DNA from: an uncultured Prevotellaceae bacterium
Lineage (GTDB): Bacteria; Bacteroidota; Bacteroidia; Bacteroidales; Bacteroidaceae
Direction: 5' to 3'
Length of the DNA stretch: 5,369 bases
Assembly: GCA_937892315.1 (NCBI GenBank)
Contig: CALAVF010000123.1
Span: 1 to 5,369 of the forward strand
Below the pieces are notes generated by a model, which did no database searches, was not told where the DNA came from, and was given only the letters and a program-made list of their open reading frames with translations. Of the stretch, positions 1-5,369 are shown one piece after another; the stretch's first letter is position 1; each line of letters begins with the position of its first letter. The position numbers were made by a program, and so were the translations under genes.

Positions 1-917
1 GTGACGATGCGCACATGCGAGCGGGTGTAGATCATTTTCAGGTCCTGATACCAAAAGAGCTTGTCGGAAAACATAGTCTCCTCGCTGCCGAAGTTCTTCA
101 CAATCACGTTGCCGGCGGCTTCGATCAACTGGCTTTTGCCGTAGCTTTTGCCGTAGTCGGCGTGAAGCTCGGTGGTTTTGCTGCCTTTGTCGTACATATA
201 CACATCGAAGCCCAACGGGAACTCCATGATGTCGTCCTCGGTCACGGCATCGGGGGCAGCCTCCTCCTGATCTTCTTCCATGAACATCTGGATGCCGTTC
301 TTGATGCTTCGGCTTGTGTCAATCATCATGCCTTTTACACCGCCGTTGCGACGGAAGGCTTCGTAGGCTCGTTTCCGTCTGATGCGTGACAGTTTCATGC
401 CGCGTCGGCACCGCTTGAGCCATGCCCAAAAGCCTTTGGCACCTTTGACGATGAGTTGACCGATTTTCTTGATGGTCGGTCGCAGGTGGATAATGCCTTG
501 CACGGTGGCTTTGATGCCGATGATGATGCCTCGATAGGTGGCTCGGATGGCGACTTTGATGCCGTGCCAGGTGGCTTTGGATCCGATGGCGATACCTTTC
601 AGGATGGCTTTGCCGGCAATGATGCTCCATTCGCCCACTTTTCGGGTTGCCATCTTCAGCCACGCCTTGGTCTTGGCGACTTTCTCTTGGGTATTGTTGT
701 CGTGCCACCACGCATTGAGTCTGTCCCAGCCTTTTTCGCCAGTACGGATGCACCACAGCACACCTTTCAGGAACTTTCGGATGAGCCAAAGGAGGATTTT
801 CCACAGGAGTACAAGAATGAGTCGCAGCAGTTCACGCCCCAGTTGGGCGGCACTTCTGCCCGAATATTCGTCCTGTCGGTGTTGTCTTTCTTCTTCTTGT
901 CTTTCTTCTTCAGTCAT
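1..917 (-). CDS. Repeat-containing membrane protein with C-terminal LptC-like domain (partial, 3' end outside window)
   Basis: The frame is open for 305 codons from ATG at 917-915 to the left edge; no upstream in-frame ATG occurs before the stop at 998-996. Visible in order: an acidic head (residues 2-18, rich in E, Q, R); a hydrophobic helix about 30-56 containing K40, R47, K48 and K51; four 11-residue repeats (101-144); a very basic stretch (168-190, including RIRRKR); an acidic linker (213-230); and from about 233 a beta-type domain. That domain has LHADYG, a GNVIVKN strand, SDKLFW and IYTRSHVRI, the pattern of Bacteroidetes LptC, the membrane-anchored protein that passes LPS from LptB2FG to LptA. 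Typical LptC proteins are about 150-200 residues and lack such an N-terminal part. The LptC relationship is inferred from motif recall. It could instead be an OstA/LptA-like protein, and a true role in LPS transport is uncertain. Strand and frame are secure because the motifs appear only in this frame. Confidence 0.82.
   Translation of the reverse strand, partial: MTEEERQEEERQHRQDEYSGRSAAQLGRELLRLILVLLWKILLWLIRKFLKGVLWCIRTGEKGWDRLNAWWHDNNTQEKVAKTKAWLKMATRKVGEWSIIAGKAILKGIAIGSKATWHGIKVAIRATYRGIIIGIKATVQGIIHLRPTIKKIGQLIVKGAKGFWAWLKRCRRGMKLSRIRRKRAYEAFRRNGGVKGMMIDTSRSIKNGIQMFMEEDQEEAAPDAVTEDDIMEFPLGFDVYMYDKGSKTTELHADYGKSYGKSQLIEAAGNVIVKNFGSEETMFSDKLFWYQDLKMIYTRSHVRIV
486..617 (-). repeat. Four tandem 33-bp (11-codon) repeats inside the LptC-like gene
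   Basis: On the plus strand the word GGTGGCT starts at 504, 537 and 570, with GATGGCT at 603, an exact 33-base period. In the protein this gives four units, residues 101-111, 112-122, 123-133 and 134-144, with the shared pattern [A/G]-x-[K/R]-A-[T/I]-x-x-G-I-x-x. The units are in frame and have diverged at many positions, so they look like an old, selected protein repeat and not a fresh DNA duplication. Unit junctions place small residues four apart (G108/G112, G119/A123, G130/G134), as in glycine-zipper helices. An 11-residue period equals three helical turns. Confidence 0.8.
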
Positions 918-1013
918 GTTGGTCTGAATGTCCTGTCTGTTCAATTTTGTGTGCGAAGTTAATGTAAAAAAATAACTTTTTGCTACTTTGTTGTATTAAA
1001 AGTATTTAATTCC
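918..1013. other. AT-rich intergenic gap between permease and LptC-like gene
   Basis: This gap between the permease stop and the LptC-like start is strongly AT-rich compared with its neighbours. It holds a perfect 6-bp A/T stem with a 4-base loop (995-1010, ATTAAA-AGTA-TTTAAT) and a second A5/T5 hairpin (968-981). Neither has G-C pairs, so neither is a convincing intrinsic terminator, though either could weaken read-through. The promoter-like box at 954-961 is listed separately. No small ORF with credible features is visible. Confidence 0.6.
954..961 (-). promoter_or_regulatory. Possible Bacteroidetes -7 box for the LptC-like gene
   Basis: Read on the minus strand this is TAACTTCG followed by CAC. 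It differs by one base from the TAnnTTTG -7 consensus of Bacteroidetes sigma-ABfr promoters and matches the downstream CAC of the box at 3451-3458. It would give a leader of about 30 bases. No TTTG -33 element is seen at 19-21 bases upstream, so the call is tentative. Confidence 0.4.
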
Positions 1014-1721
1014 TCATTTTTCTATCAGCAAGAGCACGGCAATGACGACGAAAAGCACTCCTGTCACCCCGTTCAGCCATTGTTGGAAGTGTTCGAATCC
1101 TCGGCTCAACCGTTCCGCCCCATTCACGGCTTTGTTCATGATCCATGCAATCACGACCACGGGCAGGCTGGCGGCAAGGGCAAACACGAGCGGAACGATG
1201 GCTCCCACATGGCTCGAAAGGCTGAGTGGAATCATCATGCCGAAATAGAAGATGGCACTTTCGGGGCAGAAAGCGAGTGCCAAGGTCATGCCAAGCACCA
1301 GCGATCCAAGCGGACCGTTACGTTTGATGATTTTTCCGCTGTTGTGGCAATTCTCTCCGTCGTGGTGATGATGGTGGAAGGCTCTGTAGATGAGGTAGAC
1401 GCCTAAGGCAATCAGCACGTAAGGCACGGCGATTTCTGCCCACGAGAGGACTTGTTGCAAGCCTTCGATGTTCTTGCCGCCACCAATCAGACACATGGTT
1501 ATCCAACCTAAGAGGGTGTAGGTGACCGTCCTGCCGAGGGCATACACGATGCCGTCTGTCAGCCCCTTGCCGTTACGGTACTCGTAAGCCAATGCTGACA
1601 CGCTGATGGCGAGTTGACAAGGATTGAGTGCCACCAGCACACCAAGCACAAATGCAGCCAACAGAGGGAGGTCTGCTGACTGCAAGAGTGCATCTGTTAT
1701 GTCGTTGATATTTAACTGCAT
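1014..1721 (-). CDS. CcdA/DsbD-like six-helix permease, ArsG-type, with His-rich loop
   Basis: A 235-residue integral membrane protein with about six helices (roughly 18-40, 53-80, 94-113, 137-160, 165-195, 215-233). Two membrane cysteines lie in symmetric motifs, NPC (33-35) in helix 1 and FCP (151-153, within [14 protein letters not shown]) in helix 4. This is the layout of the CcdA/DsbD family, which moves reducing power across the membrane, and it closely resembles the Bacteroidetes group named ArsG-type aromatic arsenical efflux permeases. The substrate cannot be read from sequence. The loop between helices 3 and 4 carries five consecutive His (116-120), then D121, C125 and H126, a likely metal-binding patch. 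I chose the ATG at 1721-1719 because the longer open frame upstream is His-rich non-membrane sequence that is a shadow of the transporter gene. The start overlaps the transporter's last codons by 10 bases, so translational coupling is likely. No thioredoxin or ArsF-like reductase partner gene lies in the window. Confidence 0.87.
   Translation of the reverse strand: MQLNINDITDALLQSADLPLLAAFVLGVLVALNPCQLAISVSALAYEYRNGKGLTDGIVYALGRTVTYTLLGWITMCLIGGGKNIEGLQQVLSWAEIAVPYVLIALGVYLIYRAFHHHHHDGENCHNSGKIIKRNGPLGSLVLGMTLALAFCPESAIFYFGMMIPLSLSSHVGAIVPLVFALAASLPVVVIAWIMNKAVNGAERLSRGFEHFQQWLNGVTGVLFVVIAVLLLIEK
1712..1721 (-). other. 10-base gene overlap (transporter stop / permease start)
   Basis: The minus-strand sequence ATGCAGTTAA contains the permease start (ATG CAG TTA) and, in another frame, the transporter's last codons ending in TAA. 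No Shine-Dalgarno sequence precedes the ATG. Overlaps of this kind usually mean one mRNA with coupled translation. Confidence 0.85.
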
Positions 1722-3421
1722 AAGAGTAAGATGATGACTTGCGCAGTGATGATTCGAAGGAACATGGACAGCGGATAAACGGTCGAATAGCCCACCGATG
1801 GGATGCCGTTGTTGGCTGTAGCGGTGCTGAATGCCAATGCCGGTGGGTCGGTTGTGGCACCACTCATGATACCCATGATGAGGAAGTAGTTCATCTTCCA
1901 TTTGATGCGGGCAAAGATGCCCATGATGACCAGTGGAATGACGGTGATGAGGAAGCCCATCCACACGTAGTGAATGCCGCCATTCAGCACAGTATCGACG
2001 AAGTTTCCACCTGCCTTGATGCCCACGCTGGCAAGGAAGAGAACCAGGCCAATGTCTCGTATCATCAATGAAGCGGAGTTGGTGGTGTATGCCACCAGTT
2101 TCAGTTTGTAGCCAAAGCGACCCAACAGGATGGCAATGATAAGCGGACCGCCTGCCAAGCCAAGTTTTACAGGCATGGACATGCCAGGTATGTTGATGGG
2201 CAGCATACCGAAGATGATACCTACCAAGATGCCTACAAAGAGGGTCAGGAGGTTGGGCTTGTCAAGTTGCTGCTTCTTGTCGCCAATCTTGTTGGCAAAG
2301 CGATCAACGGCATCTTCGGGACCAACCACAGTGAGGATATCACCCACCTGAAGAATCACGCTCGGGCTTGCAAATAGTTCAATACCAGAGCGATAAAGTC
2401 GGGTAACATTTACGCCGTACATCGAACTTGGGTGCAGACTGCCGAGCGTCTTTCCGTTGATGCTATCTTTGGTCACGGTGTGTTTTCTTGAAGCCATAGG
2501 CACATCCTGCTTGTCCCATTCCACCTTAACCACAGGCCCGATGAATGCCACAATCGCATCGGCATCTTCTTCGGCACAAACAATGTAGAGTTTGTCGTCA
2601 ACATTCAACAGGGTTTCCTTGTTGGGGACAATGACGTGCCCATTGTGGAGCATACGAGAGCATACGAAATCGCGTCCGATGAACCCCCTCACTTGCAGGA
2701 TGGTCTTCCCTGAGATGGCAGGGTTGAAGACGTTCACCGTCATCAAGTGTGGCTTGATGGCTTCATTGTTGTTCTTCTTGTTGAAATGCTCTTCTTCTGT
2801 CTTGAAGTTGACCTTGAAAAGATAACGGATAAGGATGATGCTACCGATGATGCCCACCACGCCGAGAGGGTAGGCACAGGCATAACCGTTGGCAATTACG
2901 GGCACACCGCCTGCAAACGGATGAATCTGGTTGATTTGTTCCAGTGCAGCATTGGCGGCACCAAGTCCAGGGGTGTTCGTCACCGCTCCACAGAGTGTGC
3001 CGACCATCATCGGCAGGTTGTTGGCGGCAGGGATGACATTTCTAAGAGCGTAATAAAGTACGAGCATCACTGCGATGTTCAGCGCCACAATGCCTGCTGC
3101 CACCCCGTTTGCTTTCAAACCGCCCTGTTTCAGCGACGTGAAGAACGATGGACCGACCTGCAGACCGATGCTGAACACGAACAGAATGAGCCCAAAATCT
3201 TGAATGAAGTTGAGTACAGCCGCATTCTCTTTGACACCGCCACGCATGAGCAGGTCACCCGCCAAAATGCCGATAAAGAGAATCCACGTCACACCCAGTG
3301 ACACACTGCCAAACTTGATTTTGTTGCCAAGAAAGACACCCAAAGAGATGACCAGTGCGTACAGAATCACTGTGTGTGCAACGCCACCCCCTGCTGTAAA
3401 CAGTTCAATCAACCAATCCAT
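1712..3421 (-). CDS. AspT/YidE-family transporter with two RCK_C domains
   Basis: A complete 569-residue inner-membrane protein, a normal length for the aspartate:alanine exchanger (AspT, TC 2.A.81) family that includes E. coli YidE and YbjL. It has two homologous membrane halves (about 1-202 and 390-569), each with about five to six helices. Each half carries a matching signature: [16 protein letters not shown] (141-156) and [16 protein letters not shown] (517-532), the expected inverted-repeat pair. Between them are two cytosolic RCK_C/TrkA-C regulatory domains, about 226-300 and 310-385; the second contains the typical [11 protein letters not shown] (360-370) strand-turn. Characterised AspT swaps aspartate for alanine, but most family members have no proven substrate, so none is assigned here. 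It starts at ATG 3421-3419, 37 bp behind the GH28 stop and just after a clear promoter box. It overlaps the downstream permease gene, which suggests related transport roles. Family assignment is secure; substrate is unknown. Confidence 0.93.
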   Translation of the reverse strand: MDWLIELFTAGGGVAHTVILYALVISLGVFLGNKIKFGSVSLGVTWILFIGILAGDLLMRGGVKENAAVLNFIQDFGLILFVFSIGLQVGPSFFTSLKQGGLKANGVAAGIVALNIAVMLVLYYALRNVIPAANNLPMMVGTLCGAVTNTPGLGAANAALEQINQIHPFAGGVPVIANGYACAYPLGVVGIIGSIILIRYLFKVNFKTEEEHFNKKNNNEAIKPHLMTVNVFNPAISGKTILQVRGFIGRDFVCSRMLHNGHVIVPNKETLLNVDDKLYIVCAEEDADAIVAFIGPVVKVEWDKQDVPMASRKHTVTKDSINGKTLGSLHPSSMYGVNVTRLYRSGIELFASPSVILQVGDILTVVGPEDAVDRFANKIGDKKQQLDKPNLLTLFVGILVGIIFGMLPINIPGMSMPVKLGLAGGPLIIAILLGRFGYKLKLVAYTTNSASLMIRDIGLVLFLASVGIKAGGNFVDTVLNGGIHYVWMGFLITVIPLVIMGIFARIKWKMNYFLIMGIMSGATTDPPALAFSTATANNGIPSVGYSTVYPLSMFLRIITAQVIILLLCS

Positions 3422-3429
3422 ATTGTGAT

Positions 3430-3472
3430 GTTATCATTTTTTTCGGAGTGCAAAGTTATCACTTTTTTTCGG
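3430..3472. repeat. Imperfect 17/18-bp direct repeat between GH28 and transporter genes
   Basis: Plus-strand copies at 3430-3446 (GTTATCATTTTTTTCGG) and 3455-3472 (GTTATCACTTTTTTTCGG) differ by one inserted C and are separated by 8 bases. The right copy covers the last GH28 codons, its stop and part of the promoter box; the left copy lies in the transporter leader. This looks like a short local duplication or a paired regulatory site. Confidence 0.7.
3451..3458 (-). promoter_or_regulatory. Bacteroidetes -7 promoter box for the transporter-permease unit
   Basis: On the minus strand the sequence reads TAACTTTG, then CAC. This fits the TAnnTTTG -7 element of Bacteroidetes housekeeping promoters exactly. 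It begins on the base right after the GH28 stop codon and would start transcription roughly 20-25 bases before the transporter ATG. The -33 region would lie inside the GH28 coding end, where no clear TTTG is seen. Confidence 0.65.
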
Positions 3473-4817
3473 CTTTCACGTTCTTCACGGTGAAATTTTC
3501 CACATATTCGGTGTGGAAATCGGTATTCTTGGCACGAATAGTCAAGTTTTCAAAGGTGAAGTTGCTAAGATGGTACTGGTCTTCCTGTTGTTTCACATTG
3601 AAAAAAGCGTCGCAATCGAAAGTGATGTTCCGCATCGTAATGTGGTCAGAGTAGGACATGGGGACGCTCTCTCTGCCTTTCAGGTCGTAAAACTGTGTCC
3701 ACGGGGCAACCAGAATGAAGTTCTTGCCGTTGCCCTCGATGTCTTCAACCGTAACGTATTCATACTGTTGAGGTGTGTCAGGACGCATCTTTAGCCACAG
3801 CAGGTTGTTTGCCTCATCCACTTTGATGCGACGCAGAACGATGTTGTGGTCATAGTTCGACTCGCTGCCCAAGGTCAAACAGCCGTGGCAGAAGCCGTAC
3901 TCGCAGTCCTCGATGATGATGTTCTCGTTGCCTCCGTCGCCCACCATTTCGGGGAACTTGTTGATGTCTATGCCATTGTAGTTTGTCCGCCAGTAGTCAG
4001 CGTACGGCCCCTTGCCGCCTTTGATGGCTACGGCATCGTCGTTCACACTCATGTAGCAGTCTTTCACCAGTACATTCTTCACCACGTCGAGGTCGATGGC
4101 ATCGGTGCTGGGGGCTTTCACGGGTTTGGCTGGTGAGTAAATATGCAGACGCAGCAGTTTGACGTTCTCACTGTTATAAATGTGGGTTGTCCAGAATGGT
4201 GAATTTTGGAGTTTCACGCCATCAATCTGCACGTTCTTGCAGTTGCTCACATAGACCAATCGAGGTCGTTGTTCGTCCTTGTTCGTGCATCGGGGATTCC
4301 ACGAACGGCGCTCCCAGAAGTTTTTCCAGAAGGTGTAGCCATTGCCGTCGATGGTGCCCTTGCCCGAAATGGTGAATCCGTCCAGCCCGTCCGCATTGAT
4401 GAGGGCGGAGTAGTAGAGACAGGTCTCGCCTTCAATGCGTGTCTTCAGGATGGGGTAGTCGCTCGGATTGTTGCTGCCCATCAAGGTTCCGCCATCGTAG
4501 AGATGCAGATGAACGCCTTGCTTGAAGAAGATGGCTCCCGTCAGGTAGGTGCCTTCGGGCACCACCACCACACCGCCTCCATCGGCAGCCACCTTGTCGA
4601 TGAGTGCCTGCAGTTCGGCGGTGTGCAGCCGTCCGTCGTTCACCACGCCGAAATCCGTGATGCGGTATTGCTTGCCCAGTGTGTTGACATCGACAGGGGC
4701 GGTCTGTCTGAACCACTCGCCAATCTCTGTGCCGTCAGGCCAGAGGTCGGCTGACTTTTTGGCGAAAGATGGCATGCACAGGAGTGCACATGCCATCATT
4801 GTTAAGAGTCTGTTCAT
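3459..4817 (-). CDS. Secreted glycoside hydrolase family 28 (polygalacturonase-type)
   Basis: A complete 452-residue protein. Residues 1-19 form a Sec signal peptide (MNR, hydrophobic core, probable SFA|K cleavage), so it acts in the periplasm or outside; no good lipobox is present. The rest is a right-handed beta-helix with the GH28 signposts. STD (237-239) stands for NTD, and VNDD (258-261) supplies the Asp pair; their spacing (D239 to D260/D261) equals that of fungal endopolygalacturonase. CHG (310-312) stands for GHG. WLK (341-343), in LWLKMRPD, sits where RIK is expected. The family cleaves galacturonic-acid linkages in pectin; the long N-terminal part (20-50, DLWPDGTEIGEWF) and GTIDGNG (154-160) resemble Bacteroidales exo-type or uncharacterised members. 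Exact substrate is unknown. No SusC/SusD genes adjoin it. The stop is TGA followed directly by in-frame TAA. The ATG start agrees with the signal peptide. The upstream phosphorylase gene is 55 bp away. Confidence 0.92.
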   Translation of the reverse strand: MNRLLTMMACALLCMPSFAKKSADLWPDGTEIGEWFRQTAPVDVNTLGKQYRITDFGVVNDGRLHTAELQALIDKVAADGGGVVVVPEGTYLTGAIFFKQGVHLHLYDGGTLMGSNNPSDYPILKTRIEGETCLYYSALINADGLDGFTISGKGTIDGNGYTFWKNFWERRSWNPRCTNKDEQRPRLVYVSNCKNVQIDGVKLQNSPFWTTHIYNSENVKLLRLHIYSPAKPVKAPSTDAIDLDVVKNVLVKDCYMSVNDDAVAIKGGKGPYADYWRTNYNGIDINKFPEMVGDGGNENIIIEDCEYGFCHGCLTLGSESNYDHNIVLRRIKVDEANNLLWLKMRPDTPQQYEYVTVEDIEGNGKNFILVAPWTQFYDLKGRESVPMSYSDHITMRNITFDCDAFFNVKQQEDQYHLSNFTFENLTIRAKNTDFHTEYVENFTVKNVKAEKK

Positions 4818-4849
4818 GTCAGATTCGTTCAGATGATAGGGTTATTCTT

Positions 4850-4886
4850 TTGATGGTTAGTTGATGGATAGGTTACAATTTGATGG
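4850..4886. repeat. Three TTGATGG words at the phosphorylase/GH28 junction
   Basis: TTGATGG occurs at 4850-4856, 4861-4867 and 4880-4886 on the plus strand. The third copy is inside the end of the phosphorylase gene. Spacings of 11 and 19 are not regular. It could be a chance cluster or a weak binding site; no promoter box or terminator hairpin is seen in this 55-bp gap. Confidence 0.3.
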
Positions 4887-5369
4887 CTGTCTCGAGTGCC
4901 AGCGTCATCATTTCGGTGAACGAGTTTTGACGCTCCTCGGAGGTCAGTTCCACGTGGCTGACAAACGAGTCGCTGATGGTAAGCAGACAGGCGGCACGCT
5001 TGCCGAGCATGTTGGCGTTGTGGAAGAGGGCGAAACTCTCCATTTCCACACAGTCGCTTCCAGTGCGTTCTGCCAGTTCCTGCCATGTGCCCTGCGACGG
5101 GTCGGAATAGAAGACATCGCTGGAGTGTACCACGCTCATTTTCAGTTCAATGCCCAGTTCTTTGGCTTCCTGCTTGATGGCGGCATTCAGTTCTGCGTTG
5201 GGCAGGATGCGGTTGCTCTTGCAGCCACCCTGGATGAGCGCGAAACTGGAGTCGCTCACGGCACTCTCTGCCAGCGTCACATCCATCACTTTCAGCCAGT
5301 CCTTGTAACTTCCTGCCGAACCGATGCGGATGATGTTTTCCACGCCGTAGAACTTGAACAACTCGTAGG
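4873..5369 (-). CDS. deoD: Purine-nucleoside phosphorylase, DeoD-type (partial, 5' end outside window)
   Basis: The last 164 codons are present; about 75 N-terminal residues lie beyond the right edge, so the frame enters from outside (first visible residues Tyr-Glu-Leu) and no start is called. The enzyme splits purine (deoxy)nucleosides with phosphate to give free base and (deoxy)ribose-1-phosphate in cytosolic purine salvage. Visible motifs, numbered from the first visible residue: RIGSAG (14-19), matching the phosphate-binding RVGSCG of E. coli DeoD; DVFY (84-87), matching DLFY; VEMES (107-111), the ribose-binding VEMEA; ISD (131-133), holding the catalytic Asp (E. coli D204); and SEERQ (143-147), holding the partner Arg (E. 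coli R217). The C-terminus aligns with DeoD to its end. DeoD fits better than uridine phosphorylase because the QQGRYEMES-type motif is absent. Its frame ends at TAA 4875-4873, 55 bp before GH28. Confidence 0.88.
   Translation of the reverse strand, partial: YELFKFYGVENIIRIGSAGSYKDWLKVMDVTLAESAVSDSSFALIQGGCKSNRILPNAELNAAIKQEAKELGIELKMSVVHSSDVFYSDPSQGTWQELAERTGSDCVEMESFALFHNANMLGKRAACLLTISDSFVSHVELTSEERQNSFTEMMTLALETAIKL

Noticed and set aside
486..617. 33-bp repeats as a CRISPR-like array
   Set aside because: The units are directly adjacent without spacers, diverge between copies, and stay in frame within a coding sequence.
319..804. Minus-strand 161-codon frame rich in H, R and Q
   Set aside because: It is an out-of-frame shadow of the LptC-like gene; the frame starting at 917 gives recognisable domains while this one gives only HR-rich repeats.
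456..962. Plus-strand open frame of 168 codons
   Set aside because: It lies antisense to the LptC-like gene, has a low-complexity D/G-rich composition created by the 33-bp repeat read backwards, and shows no family motif.
995..1010. Hairpin ATTAAA-AGTA-TTTAAT as a terminator
   Set aside because: The stem is only six A-T pairs with no T-tract after it on the minus strand, so it is too weak to call an intrinsic terminator.
1362..1376. Five-His run as a cloning tag or vector contamination
   Set aside because: It is internal, uses CAC and CAT codons mixed with native sequence on both sides, and sits in a predicted loop of a complete natural protein.
1722..1964. Upstream 81-codon extension of the permease
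   Set aside because: The extension is His-rich, has no membrane or signal features and overlaps transporter coding sequence; the CcdA-type protein begins naturally at the ATG at 1721.
2747..3301. Plus-strand 184-codon frame antisense to the transporter
   Set aside because: The transporter signatures on the minus strand explain this region; the plus frame is H/D/C-rich and unrecognisable.
4206..4754. Plus-strand 182-codon frame antisense to GH28
   Set aside because: The opposite strand encodes a full GH28 with signal peptide and catalytic motifs; the plus frame shows no motif and fits codon-bias shadowing.

Overview
The window looks like a piece of a Bacteroidales chromosome, most likely Prevotella or a close relative. 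All five genes lie on the minus strand. None has a Shine-Dalgarno sequence before its start, as is usual in Bacteroidetes. A clean Bacteroidetes-type -7 promoter box (TAACTTTG followed by CAC) precedes the transporter gene. The encoded GH28 enzyme and LptC-like domain also resemble Bacteroidales members of their families. The genus is inferred from recalled protein similarity, not from a database search.

In transcription order, from the right edge to the left, the layout is as follows. (1) The C-terminal two thirds of a DeoD-type purine-nucleoside phosphorylase, cut by the window edge (4873-5369). (2) A secreted family-28 glycoside hydrolase of the polygalacturonase type (3459-4817). (3) An AspT/YidE-type membrane transporter with two central RCK_C (TrkA-C) domains (1712-3421). 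(4) A six-helix CcdA/DsbD-like permease resembling the ArsG group, with a His-rich loop (1014-1721). Its start codon overlaps the end of the transporter gene by 10 bases. (5) The first 305 codons of an unusual protein running off the left edge (1-917). It has an acidic N-terminus, a hydrophobic helix, four 11-residue repeats, a very basic stretch, an acidic linker, and a C-terminal LptC-like domain.

The phosphorylase-to-GH28 gap (55 bp) shows no promoter box, so the two may be co-transcribed. The transporter has its own promoter squeezed into the 37-bp gap behind GH28, next to a tandem stop and an imperfect 17/18-bp direct repeat. Transporter and permease are almost certainly one bicistronic unit. 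The LptC-like gene follows after a 97-bp AT-rich gap that carries a weaker promoter-like box. The genes share no obvious single pathway: nucleoside salvage, pectin-type glycan breakdown, solute exchange, a thiol/metal(loid)-type permease and envelope biogenesis. No SusC/SusD pair, mobile element, CRISPR array, tRNA or rRNA is visible.

The most unusual item is the LptC-like protein: its C-terminal domain looks like the LPS-transport protein LptC, but it sits behind roughly 230 residues that are not part of normal LptC and include the 33-bp/11-residue tandem repeats.
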